Positions 1 through 5,443 of a stretch of 5,443 bases of DNA are shown piece after piece; positions within the stretch are counted from its first letter, which is position 1, and each line of letters starts with the position of its first letter. A program made the position numbers and the translations under genes. Origin of the DNA: Halomonas sp. GTDB lineage: Bacteria; Pseudomonadota; Gammaproteobacteria; Pseudomonadales; Halomonadaceae. The stretch is from assembly GCA_007129225.1 (NCBI GenBank), contig SKVX01000250.1, positions 1 through 5,443 of the forward strand, in the 5' to 3' direction. Below the pieces are notes generated by a model. The model was given only the letters and a program-made list of their open reading frames with translations, was not told the origin of the DNA and ran no database searches.

Positions 1-36
1 AAGTTCGTGCTGGAGGTCATTCTTCAACGCACTTAA
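1..36 (+). CDS. ypjD: C-terminal end of upstream gene, probably YpjD-type inner membrane protein (partial)
   Basis: Reading from base 1 gives KFVLEVILQRT followed by TAA at 34-36. This short tail resembles my recollection of the C-terminus of gammaproteobacterial YpjD, a CcsA/HemX-like multi-pass inner membrane protein whose last helix is followed by a short hydrophobic and basic tail. The position also fits: in E. coli and many relatives the order is ffh–ypjD–corB (yfjD), and a corB homologue follows here after 84 bp. Only 11 codons are visible, so the call rests mainly on gene order, and any membrane protein with a similar tail could be meant instead. Confidence 0.5.
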   Translation, partial: KFVLEVILQRT

Positions 37-37
37 T

Positions 38-50
38 CGCCTGGCAGGCG
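38..50. repeat. Small inverted repeat just after the upstream stop codon
   Basis: CGCCT (38-42) and AGGCG (46-50) form a perfect 5-bp stem with a 3-base loop, starting two bases after the TAA. No T-run follows on the plus strand, so it is not a standard intrinsic terminator. It could be a weak 3'-end stabiliser or chance in GC-rich DNA. Confidence 0.25.
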
Positions 51-59
51 GAAGTCGCC

Positions 60-88
60 TTGACACTGACGGGCCGAATCACTAAAAA
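60..88 (+). promoter_or_regulatory. Probable sigma70-type promoter of corB
   Basis: A perfect -35 hexamer TTGACA (60-65) is followed after exactly 17 bp by TAAAAA (83-88), which matches the -10 consensus at four of six positions. This is the only AT-rich patch in the gap. Transcription would start near 95, giving a leader of about 25 bases before the TTG at 121. It implies that corB can be transcribed independently of the upstream gene. The -35 and spacing are strong and the -10 is moderate. Confidence 0.55.
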
Positions 89-106
89 CGTGGCTGACAC
101 GCCAGC

Positions 107-110
107 GAGG
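107..110 (+). promoter_or_regulatory. Ribosome binding site supporting the TTG start of corB
   Basis: GAGG lies 10 bases before the TTG at 121. The next in-frame ATG codons (211 and 214) would remove the first membrane helix and the conserved SSSETG motif, so this site and the TTG are the best start. Confidence 0.5.
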
Positions 111-120
111 ACCCTTCGAC

Positions 121-1410
121 TTGAGCGACGACTTCCCTTTGGGATTGCTGTTCGGCCTGCTTTTCCTACTCGTCTGTCTTTCTGCCTTCTTCTCCAGTTC
201 AGAGACCGGCATGATGTCGATCAACCGCTATCGGCTGAACCACCAGGCCAATAGCGGTGACAGTCGCGCCCGCCGCGTGATGCGCCTGCTGGCTCGCCCG
301 GATCGACTCATCGGCGTAATCCTGATCGGCAACAACTTCGTCAACAACCTGGCGGCCTCCATCGCCACCATCATCGCCATCCACTACTTTGGGGAAGTCA
401 CCGGCCCTGCCGTTGCCACCACGCTGCTCACCATCACCATACTGATCTTTGCCGAAGTCACACCCAAGACCTACGCCGCGGTGAAGCCGGAACGCATCGC
501 CTACCCCGCGTCACGTGCCCTGGAGCCCCTGCTCAAGCTGCTCTACCCGCTGGTGTGGCTGGTCAACGTCATTTCCAACAGCTTGCTCAAGCTATTGGGG
601 GTCAAGAGCATCGAGGGTGGCGGTGACAACCTGACCCGGGACGAACTGCGCACCATCGTGCACGAAGCAGGGACCCTGATCCCCCACCGCCACCAGGCCA
701 TGCTGCTGTCAATTCTCGACCTGGAGAACGTGACGGTGAACGACATCATGGTGCCGCGCCACGAGGTGGTGGGGATCGACCTGGACGACGACCTTCCGGC
801 AATCCTGACCCAGATCCGCACCAGCCAGCACACGCGCCTGCCCATCTACAAGGGCGACATCAACAACATCATCGGCATGCTGCACCTGCGCAACGCCGCG
901 CGCTTCCTGTCCCGGGACGAGGTGACCAAGGCCTCCATCGTCCAGGAAGCGCGGGAACCCTACTTCATTCCCGAATCGACCCCACTGCACACTCAGTTGC
1001 TCAACTTCCAGAAGCAGAAACGACGGATCGGCATCGTGGTGGACGAGTATGGCGACGTGGAAGGGCTGGTGACGCTGGAGGACATCCTCGAGGAGATCGT
1101 CGGCGAATTCACCACCGACGTGGCGGGCCAGGACCAGGACATCCATCGCCAGGATGACGGCAGCCACGTCATCGACGGCACGGCCAACATTCGCGACATC
1201 AACCGGATGCTGGGCTGGCAGCTGCCCACCGACGGGCCCAAGACCTTGAACGGCCTGATCCTGGAGCATCTCGAATCCTTTCCCGACGGTCCCGCCTGCC
1301 TGCAGATCGGTATCATCCGCATGGAGATACTCGACGTGCGCGACAACCTGATCACCGCGGCACGCTGCTGGCCGCAGCCCCCCCGGACAACCCGACGACG
1401 CCAGGAGTGA
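121..1410 (+). CDS. corB: CorB/CorC/HlyC-family CNNM transporter with CBS pair
   Basis: A 429-aa inner membrane protein of the CNNM (DUF21)–CBS–transporter-associated architecture, close to the length of E. coli CorB/YfjD. Members are linked to Mg2+ export and Co2+ sensitivity. The N-terminal membrane domain (about residues 5-165) carries the family motifs SSSETG (25-30), GNNFVNN (70-76) and AEVTPKT (111-117), which lie in the ion-binding region of CNNM/CorC proteins. A cytoplasmic CBS pair follows (about 205-330), with DIMVPR (208-213) at its entry and VVDEYG (306-311) plus the acidic TLEDILEEIVGE stretch (318-329) at its end. A CorC/HlyC C-terminal domain occupies about 345-415. The protein ends in a proline- and arginine-rich tail. 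The start is TTG, chosen because later ATGs would delete helix one. It probably follows ypjD, as in E. coli, but has its own promoter. The next gene converges on it 19 bp after the stop. The family is certain; the exact ion and direction of transport are inferred. Confidence 0.93.
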   Translation: MSDDFPLGLLFGLLFLLVCLSAFFSSSETGMMSINRYRLNHQANSGDSRARRVMRLLARPDRLIGVILIGNNFVNNLAASIATIIAIHYFGEVTGPAVATTLLTITILIFAEVTPKTYAAVKPERIAYPASRALEPLLKLLYPLVWLVNVISNSLLKLLGVKSIEGGGDNLTRDELRTIVHEAGTLIPHRHQAMLLSILDLENVTVNDIMVPRHEVVGIDLDDDLPAILTQIRTSQHTRLPIYKGDINNIIGMLHLRNAARFLSRDEVTKASIVQEAREPYFIPESTPLHTQLLNFQKQKRRIGIVVDEYGDVEGLVTLEDILEEIVGEFTTDVAGQDQDIHRQDDGSHVIDGTANIRDINRMLGWQLPTDGPKTLNGLILEHLESFPDGPACLQIGIIRMEILDVRDNLITAARCWPQPPRTTRRRQE

Positions 1411-1417
1411 TCCTTGC
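1400..1417. repeat. Imperfect hairpin across the corB stop codon
   Basis: GCCAGGA (1400-1406) and TCCTTGC (1411-1417) pair at six of seven positions around the loop GTGA, which contains the corB TGA. It sits in the 19-bp junction between convergent genes, but no T-run follows on either strand. It might give some transcript-end protection; it is not a convincing terminator. Confidence 0.2.
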
Positions 1418-1429
1418 TCGCCCGGGAAA

Positions 1430-2137
1430 TTACCGCTTATTGACAGGGCAGGCCCAGCCATCGGCTTCGGCCTTGAGCGCCCTCACCCGGGCCTCCATCC
1501 TGTCGCGCCGAGCCAGGCGAGGTGGCACCGGCTCCCCGAAATAGAGCGCCACGCGGGCACGGAAGCGCCGGGGGCGCTTCGATAGGGCGGGCCCATCACA
1601 GTGGGAGGTCCAGGATCCCCATAGCCCCGCCAGAGCCGCCGGAATCACCGGCACCGGGTCCCGTGCCAGGATCGTCTCCAGCCCACGGCGAAAGGGGTGC
1701 ACCTCACCATTTGGTGTCAGTCGACCTTCGGGAAACAACATCACGACTTCGCCGTTGCGCAGCGCCCGGCTAACCTCCTCCAGCGCGCGACGCACGCCGC
1801 CGGGATCATGCCGATCGGAGTCCACCGGTATCGCCCCCACCAGGCGGAACAGCCAGTTTAGCCAGGGCGAGTCATAGATCGGCCGGTCCATGAGGAAGCG
1901 CAGCGGCCTGGGACTGGCCCCGCCGACCACCAGCGCATCCATGAAGCTGACGTGATTGCAGACCACCACCGCCGGCCCCGTGGCCGGTATGAAGCTCCGG
2001 CCACGAAAGCGCAGGCGGTAGAGGCAGTGAATGAGTAGATAGATCAGTCGCCGAATGATCGGTCGTGGCGCGCGGGCGACGCGCCAGGCACCCGCCACCA
2101 TCAGGGTGCCAAAGATCCCGAGGAAGGCCAGATTCAC
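1430..2137 (-). CDS. PlsC/LPLAT-family lysophospholipid acyltransferase
   Basis: A 235-aa membrane-associated acyltransferase, expected to move a fatty acyl group from acyl-ACP or acyl-CoA to a lysophospholipid or 1-acyl-glycerol-3-phosphate at the inner membrane. The catalytic HX4D box is NHVSFMD (61-67, His62 and Asp67). A GAIPVD block (101-106) matches block II, LFPEGR (134-139) is the glycerophosphate-binding block III, and PVIPAAL (163-169) is block IV. Residues 1-18 and about 27-40 are hydrophobic and suit membrane anchoring. The motif style (VSFMDAL, FPEGRLTPNG, ALAGLWGS) recalls the acyltransferase domain of Aas-like MFS–acyltransferase fusions more than housekeeping PlsC. Exact substrate is therefore open. 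The GTG start lies in a GTGA overlap with the stop of the upstream TetR gene, indicating one operon and coupled translation; an in-frame ATG at residue 13 is a weaker alternative. The gene ends 19 bp from the convergent corB. Confidence 0.9.
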   Translation of the reverse strand: MNLAFLGIFGTLMVAGAWRVARAPRPIIRRLIYLLIHCLYRLRFRGRSFIPATGPAVVVCNHVSFMDALVVGGASPRPLRFLMDRPIYDSPWLNWLFRLVGAIPVDSDRHDPGGVRRALEEVSRALRNGEVVMLFPEGRLTPNGEVHPFRRGLETILARDPVPVIPAALAGLWGSWTSHCDGPALSKRPRRFRARVALYFGEPVPPRLARRDRMEARVRALKAEADGWACPVNKR

Positions 2138-2751
2138 GCGATACCGGGCCTGTTCCTGAGACCGGCAAGGATGGTGACCAACAGCTGGTCGAGCAACTCG
2201 CCGACCTCGAGCTGCTGCCCCTGCCAGTAGCCCAGCCTCTCATTGAGGCCAAGCTGCACCAGGCCGTGAACGCTGCCCCACAGGGTGCGCCCCAGCCGTC
2301 GCGCCTCCAGGTCGCCCAGCGCCGGCTGGTACTCTTTAAGGCTCGCCTCGACCCGCAGGAAAAGGGCCTCGATCATGTCGGACTGACGCTGGTCGAGCTC
2401 ACCCTCCTGGGCCAGCGGGTAGTCGAACAGCAGTTGCCAGCGATAGGGTTCACGCTGGGCAAACTGCCAGTAGGCACGTGCCAGGGCGTTGAGCTGCCGC
2501 TCGGGAGAGGCACCTTCGGTCAAGGGTTCGATGACCGTGCGCAGTCGCGCCAACGTCTCGATGTTCACATGCTGCAGCAGGTTGCCGAAGCTGCCGTAGA
2601 GCTTGAGCAGGGTGCTCGGTGCACAGCCGACCTCACGCGCCAGGGCGCGAAGCGACAGCGTATGCACGGGATTGCCCTGCAGCCAGGCATCGCTTGCCGC
2701 CATGACTTGGGCATGTAGCGCCTCGGGCGCATGCTGTCGGGGACGGGCCAT
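2134..2751 (-). CDS. TetR/AcrR-family transcriptional regulator
   Basis: A 205-aa protein of typical TetR length. The N-terminal DNA-binding domain (about residues 10-60) contains a helix-turn-helix at 32-52, reading SLRALAREVGCAPSTLLKLY and followed by GSFGNLL; this is the usual TetR recognition-helix region, with Leu-Tyr in place of the common Tyr-xx-Phe arrangement. Residues from about 75 on are an all-helical ligand-binding and dimerisation region; ARAYWQFAQREPYRWQLLF (89-107) resembles the WHG-type TetR C-terminal domain. The ATG is preceded by GAGGA with a 4-base gap. Its stop overlaps the start of the acyltransferase gene by 4 bp, so the regulator probably controls its own operon and the acyltransferase; a fatty-acyl or membrane-stress ligand is a guess from that context. 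The 5' region has two inverted repeats that could be its operators. The ligand cannot be read from the sequence. Confidence 0.92.
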   Translation of the reverse strand: MARPRQHAPEALHAQVMAASDAWLQGNPVHTLSLRALAREVGCAPSTLLKLYGSFGNLLQHVNIETLARLRTVIEPLTEGASPERQLNALARAYWQFAQREPYRWQLLFDYPLAQEGELDQRQSDMIEALFLRVEASLKEYQPALGDLEARRLGRTLWGSVHGLVQLGLNERLGYWQGQQLEVGELLDQLLVTILAGLRNRPGIA

Positions 2752-2755
2752 GAAT

Positions 2756-2760
2756 TCCTC
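2756..2760 (-). promoter_or_regulatory. Ribosome binding site of the TetR gene
   Basis: On the minus strand the sequence reads GAGGA-ATTC-ATG, a strong Shine-Dalgarno match just upstream of the ATG at 2751. It fixes the start of the regulator. Confidence 0.6.
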
Positions 2761-2783
2761 GCAGGGCGGTGATCAACTCGTAA

Positions 2784-2806
2784 GCATGGCGTGGCGGCTG
2801 CCATGC
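2784..2806. promoter_or_regulatory. Inverted repeat, candidate TetR operator 1
   Basis: GCATGGC (2784-2790) and GCCATGC (2800-2806) are perfect 7-bp arms separated by 9 bp, 23 bp in all. The size and symmetry suit a TetR-family operator. It lies 33-55 bp upstream of the regulator's start, where binding would block its transcription. It could instead form a hairpin in the tetR leader RNA. No footprint-type evidence exists in the sequence itself. Confidence 0.4.
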
Positions 2807-2818
2807 CTCGCGTGACTT

Positions 2819-2848
2819 AGGATAGCGCACATCGAACACTGTTTTCGA
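2819..2848 (-). promoter_or_regulatory. Weak candidate promoter for the TetR–acyltransferase operon
   Basis: On the minus strand TCGAAA (2848-2843) and TATCCT (2824-2819) are separated by 18 bp, each matching four of six consensus bases. Transcription would begin near 2812, just upstream of inverted repeat 2784-2806, while the -35 overlaps inverted repeat 2832-2848. The placement is attractive for autoregulation, but the matches are weak. Confidence 0.25.
2832..2848. promoter_or_regulatory. Pseudo-palindrome, candidate operator 2
   Basis: TCGAACACTGTTTTCGA is a 17-bp odd-centred palindrome around T2840, with seven of eight pairs matching (only C2837/T2843 fails). It lies between the two divergent genes, about 45 bp centre to centre from the other inverted repeat, and differs from it in sequence. 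It could serve the TetR protein or another regulator acting on the SRAP-protease side. Confidence 0.35.
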
Positions 2849-2866
2849 CCATAACGCATCAAGCCC

Positions 2867-2895
2867 TTTTCAGCCCCGTTCGACTTGGCTACCCT
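2867..2895 (+). promoter_or_regulatory. Weak candidate promoter for the SRAP-like–protease operon
   Basis: TTTTCA (2867-2872, four of six) and TACCCT (2890-2895, three of six) are spaced by 17 bp. A start near 2902 would leave a leader of about 19 bases that still contains the GGAG before the ATG at 2921. The -10 is poor, so this is only the best available option in this gap. Confidence 0.2.
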
Positions 2896-2911
2896 GAATG
2901 CCCCGACTCGC

Positions 2912-2915
2912 GGAG
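2912..2915 (+). promoter_or_regulatory. Ribosome binding site deciding the SRAP-like start
   Basis: GGAG lies 5 bases before the ATG at 2921. An in-frame TTG at 2885 would add 12 residues, but it has no comparable site and would bury the N-terminal MxGR motif that begins all SRAP proteins. Confidence 0.6.
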
Positions 2916-2920
2916 AAACC

Positions 2921-3604
2921 ATGGCCGGTCGACTGTTCATCCCCCCCCTCGATCTCGCTCGACTGCTGCCGGACCTGTGCCATGACGCCCCACTGATCAC
3001 CGCGGCCAACCTGTCGCCGCGGCGGCCGGTTTCGCAGATTCGCCTCGAAGGCGGTGCCGCCCGGCTGTCGCCGGTCTTCTGGGGCCTGACGCCGCCGTGG
3101 CTGACCGTACTCGACCACGCGCCCCACTGCGCCCGCGCCGAGTCGCTGGGGTCGCGGCGCATGTTCCACGAAGCCTTCGCCGCGCGACGCAGCCTGGTCC
3201 CGGTGGGCGGCGTCTACGTCTGGAAGCCTCAACCGCGTTTCAAGCAACCCTTCCTGGTCACCCGGATCGACCGAGGCCCCCTGCTGCTGGCCGGACTCTG
3301 GTGTCGCTATCACACCAGTCTCAGCGAGCATGCCGACTCCATGGCCCTGATTACCGTGCCGGCGGGTGCCCCCCTGGCGCCACTCAGCGACAGGCTTCCG
3401 GCGTTGATCGCCGCCGAGGATGCCGCCTGCTGGCTGGATCCGCAGACGCCACTTCCGACAGCCAAGGCCCTGCTTCGTCCCGCCCCAAGGGAACTGTTGG
3501 GCGCTTTTCCGGTATCTAGACGAGTGAACGATCCCAAGAACCAGGATCCAGCCTGCGCGCATCCCACCGGGCCCATGCTGCGCTGGAGTGACCAGGAGAT
3601 ATGA
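2921..3604 (+). CDS. SRAP-family (YedK/HMCES-like) protein with all catalytic residues replaced
   Basis: A 227-aa cytoplasmic protein close in length to E. coli YedK (222 aa). Canonical SRAP proteins bind abasic sites in single-stranded DNA and crosslink to them through Cys2. The family blocks are present in order: N-terminal MAGR (1-4), ANLSP (29-33, for YNVAP), SPVFWGLTPPW (50-60), ARAES (71-75), SRRMFHEAF (78-86), GGVYVWK (96-102), KQPF (108-111), ALITVPAG (142-149), LSDRLP (155-160) and FPVSRRVNDPKNQ (196-208). The catalytic positions are lost: YedK Cys2 is Ala2, Asn75 is Cys70, Glu105 is Val100 and His160 is Ser156. Arginines matching YedK Arg77 and Arg162 remain (Arg72, Arg158). The frame is intact, so it is not a decayed pseudogene. 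It probably keeps the fold and perhaps DNA binding without crosslinking. The stop overlaps the start of the M16 protease gene. No convincing LexA box is visible. The residue alignment was made by eye against remembered YedK. Confidence 0.85.
   Translation: MAGRLFIPPLDLARLLPDLCHDAPLITAANLSPRRPVSQIRLEGGAARLSPVFWGLTPPWLTVLDHAPHCARAESLGSRRMFHEAFAARRSLVPVGGVYVWKPQPRFKQPFLVTRIDRGPLLLAGLWCRYHTSLSEHADSMALITVPAGAPLAPLSDRLPALIAAEDAACWLDPQTPLPTAKALLRPAPRELLGAFPVSRRVNDPKNQDPACAHPTGPMLRWSDQEI
3594..3598 (+). promoter_or_regulatory. Ribosome binding site deciding between two adjacent ATGs
   Basis: AGGAG sits inside the end of the SRAP-like gene. It is only 2 bases from the ATG at 3601 but 5 from the ATG at 3604, which favours 3604 as the protease start. 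Both ATGs overlap the TGA at 3602-3604, so translation is likely coupled. Confidence 0.6.
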
Positions 3605-5443
3605 TGTCCAGTCTTGCTATCTACCGCCGGGACCAACGGTCCTGGCCCGTTCCGCTTGCCGGGCTGCTGCTTGTCGGCGCGCTCTTGTCCACAGCCGTCG
3701 CCGCACAGCCAACCGAGCAGAGCGCCGAGGCGGCGATCGATGACGTCGTCACCCCCCGGGTCAGCCCTCACGATACGCGGGACTACCGGGTAGTGACCCT
3801 GGAGAACGGCCTCACCGCCCTGCTGGTAAGCGACCCCGACGCCGACCGGGCGGCCGCCTCGATGAACGTGGGTGTCGGTAGCGCCCAGGACCCCGACGAC
3901 ATGGCCGGGCTGGCCCACTTCGTGGAGCACATGCTGTTCCTCGGCACCGAGCCCTTTCCTCAAGCGGATGCCTACCAGGGCTATCTCCGTCGCCACGGCG
4001 GCAGTCACAACGCCTTCACCGCGCCACAGGACACCAACTACTTCTTCGACATCGAGCCCGAGGCCCTGACCGGGGCGCTGGACCGCTTCAGCCAATTCTT
4101 TCTGACGCCGCTGTTCAATCCCGACCAGCTGGAGAGTGAACGCAACATCGTGCACTCGGAGTACATGGCCCGCATCCGCGACGATGGGCGACGCGAGATC
4201 GACGTGCTCAACCAGGTGCTCAACCTCGACAATCCCACCGTCGGGTTCTCGGTCGGCAGCCGCGAGACGCTCGACCCGCCCGAGGGAGAAGCATCGCTGC
4301 GCCAGCGGGTGATCGATTTCTACGAACGCTACTACGACGCCAACGTCATGCACCTGGCCCTGGTCGCACCCCATTCGCTGGACGAGCTCGAGACGATGGT
4401 CGCCAAGCGCTTCGCCGATATCGCCGACCGGGGCCTGGAGCGCCCGGTCATCGAGGAACCGCTGGTGCTCGAAAAGGACCTGCCCCTGCAGCTGGAGATG
4501 CAGTCGGTCAGGGACAGCCGCCACGTGCGCTTCATGTTCCCGGTCCCCGACCCGATCCAGCACTACACACACAAGCCCGCCGACTACCTGGCCCACCTGC
4601 TGGGGCACGAGGGGGAGGGCAGCCTGCTGGCGGTACTGCGCGAGGCCGGGCTGGCCGACGGCCTCTCCGCGGGCGTCGGTCGCAGCGACGAGCGCGACGC
4701 CCTGTTCACCGTCAGCATCAGCCTGACGCCTGCCGGTGCCGAGCGGCTCAACGAGATCGAGGCCACCCTGTTCACCGCCATCGATCAGATTCGAGCGTCG
4801 GGCCTCGACGAATGGCGCTACGACGAGCAGGCCAGGCTTGCCGAGCAGCAGTTCCGTTTCCAGCAGCATGGCTCACCGCTGCAAGGCGCCATGCGCCTGG
4901 CCATGAACCTGGCCCGCTTCCCGGTGGAGGACGTGCAGTATGCCGCCTATCGCATGGACGGCTTCGACCGGGAACTGGTCGAGCGCTATCTCGACGAGCT
5001 TCGCCCCGACCGGCTGCTGCGGCTCTACAGTGCCCCCGATGTCGAGGGCGAGCAGACATCACCCTGGTTCAATGCCCCCTGGCGTGACGTCAGCGGCACC
5101 GGCCCGACCACGGCGGAGCCCCTGGCCGGCCTGGCCCTGCCCGAGCCGAACCCGTTCATCGCCGAAGACCTGACGCTTCTCGTCGAGCAGCACGAGCGGC
5201 CCTCTCAGCTGCTGGATGAGCCAAGCCTCGCCTTGTGGTACATGGCGGATGCCACCTTCAACACGCCGAAGGCAGAATGGCGCATCAGCCTGCAGCATCC
5301 AGATGCCAACTCGGATGCCCGTCAAGCGGCCCTGGCTCACCTGCTGGCGGGCTGGCTGGACGACAGCCTCAACGAGGACTTCTACGCGGCCCGCCTGGCG
5401 GGTCACCATGCCGAGGCCTATGCCCATGCCCGCGGCATCACCC
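3604..5443 (+). CDS. Secreted M16 (pitrilysin/insulinase) zinc metalloprotease, N-terminal part
   Basis: The gene runs off the window; 613 codons are visible, about two thirds of the 930-970 aa usual for bacterial pitrilysins. It starts with a Sec signal peptide: RR and other charges at 8-12, a hydrophobic core at 16-31, and likely cleavage after Ala34 (AVAA/Q). The protease should therefore act in the periplasm, degrading peptides and small proteins. The M16 N-domain (about 60-205) has the inverted zinc motif HFVEH (105-109), with Glu108 as catalytic base and third ligand Glu186 in VHSEY, exactly 76 residues after His109. The substrate-strand region NAFTAPQDTNYFF (136-148) is also typical. 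An M16 C-type domain and the middle domain follow; LPEPNPF (512-518) and the final AYAHARGIT are characteristic of the pitrilysin branch. All visible catalytic residues are intact. The start at 3604 overlaps the stop of the SRAP-like gene, so the two are co-expressed. An alternative start at 3601 adds one Met. Close to E. coli PtrA in type, but orthology cannot be shown here. Confidence 0.93.
   Translation, partial: MSSLAIYRRDQRSWPVPLAGLLLVGALLSTAVAAQPTEQSAEAAIDDVVTPRVSPHDTRDYRVVTLENGLTALLVSDPDADRAAASMNVGVGSAQDPDDMAGLAHFVEHMLFLGTEPFPQADAYQGYLRRHGGSHNAFTAPQDTNYFFDIEPEALTGALDRFSQFFLTPLFNPDQLESERNIVHSEYMARIRDDGRREIDVLNQVLNLDNPTVGFSVGSRETLDPPEGEASLRQRVIDFYERYYDANVMHLALVAPHSLDELETMVAKRFADIADRGLERPVIEEPLVLEKDLPLQLEMQSVRDSRHVRFMFPVPDPIQHYTHKPADYLAHLLGHEGEGSLLAVLREAGLADGLSAGVGRSDERDALFTVSISLTPAGAERLNEIEATLFTAIDQIRASGLDEWRYDEQARLAEQQFRFQQHGSPLQGAMRLAMNLARFPVEDVQYAAYRMDGFDRELVERYLDELRPDRLLRLYSAPDVEGEQTSPWFNAPWRDVSGTGPTTAEPLAGLALPEPNPFIAEDLTLLVEQHERPSQLLDEPSLALWYMADATFNTPKAEWRISLQHPDANSDARQAALAHLLAGWLDDSLNEDFYAARLAGHHAEAYAHARGIT

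Noticed and set aside
1400..1429. Intrinsic terminator between the convergent corB and acyltransferase genes
   Set aside because: The only hairpin (1400-1417) is short with a mismatch, and neither strand has a T-run after it.
709..1461. Minus-strand open frame of 250 codons opposite corB
   Set aside because: It overlaps the conserved CBS and C-terminal domains of corB, has no recognisable motif, and would collide with the end of the acyltransferase gene.
2065..2718. Plus-strand open frame of 217 codons opposite the TetR gene
   Set aside because: The minus-strand TetR frame has a strong ribosome binding site and a clear helix-turn-helix. The plus frame shows no domain features.
2839..2854. 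Possible LexA (SOS) box upstream of the SRAP-like gene: CTGT followed after 8 bp by ATAA
   Set aside because: A LexA box needs CTGT-N8-ACAG. Only the left half matches, and the inner bases are not the usual alternating A/T. No SOS control can be claimed.
2885..2920. Upstream in-frame TTG start for the SRAP-like protein
   Set aside because: It lacks a good ribosome binding site and would place 12 residues before the MAGR motif, which is N-terminal in this family. The ATG at 2921 has GGAG 5 bases upstream.
3128..3388. Sequencing error or frameshift as the cause of the missing SRAP catalytic residues
   Set aside because: The four changes are in separate codons (GCC, TGC, GTC, AGC), most needing more than one base change from the canonical codon, and the frame is continuous with conserved blocks on both sides of each.
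3310..4869. Long open frame (519 codons) on the minus strand antisense to the SRAP-like and M16 genes
   Set aside because: It is a GC-rich antisense shadow. The plus-strand frames here carry clear SRAP and M16 motifs, while the minus frame shows no recognisable domain and spans two plus-strand genes.

Overview
The window is an ordinary-looking stretch of a high-GC gammaproteobacterial chromosome. Densely packed genes, strong G/C at third codon positions, a ypjD–corB gene junction and acid-rich exported protein sequence suggest a Halomonas-like (Halomonadaceae) organism. The genus is an inference from protein style and gene order, not a database match. No RNA gene, insertion sequence, CRISPR array, integrase or phage gene was seen.

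Layout. Positions 1-36 hold the last 11 codons of an upstream gene, probably ypjD (CcsA/HemX-like membrane protein). An 84-bp gap with a good sigma70-type promoter leads into corB (121-1410, TTG start), a CNNM/CBS-domain transporter of the CorB/CorC/HlyC group. Converging on it, with only 19 bp between, is a minus-strand pair. It consists of a TetR-family regulator (2751-2134) and a PlsC-type lysophospholipid acyltransferase (2137-1430), joined by a 4-bp GTGA stop/start overlap. A 169-bp divergent intergenic region (2752-2920) contains two inverted repeats that could be operators. It separates this pair from a plus-strand pair: an SRAP-family (YedK/HMCES-like) protein (2921-3604) and a secreted pitrilysin-like M16 zinc protease (3604 to the window end, about two thirds of the gene).

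How the genes work together. The TetR–acyltransferase pair looks like a small self-regulated operon for membrane phospholipid acyl exchange or repair. CorB is a separate transcription unit acting in Mg2+/Co2+ homeostasis. The SRAP-like gene and the protease are translationally coupled, although one product should be cytoplasmic and the other periplasmic.

The most interesting point is the SRAP-like protein. The fold-defining blocks are recognisable, but all four residues that make YedK/HMCES a DNA-protein crosslinking enzyme are replaced (Cys2 to Ala, Asn to Cys, Glu to Val, His to Ser). Two arginines of the active-site motifs remain. It therefore looks like a non-catalytic SRAP paralogue, which ordinary annotation would mislabel as 'SOS response-associated peptidase'.
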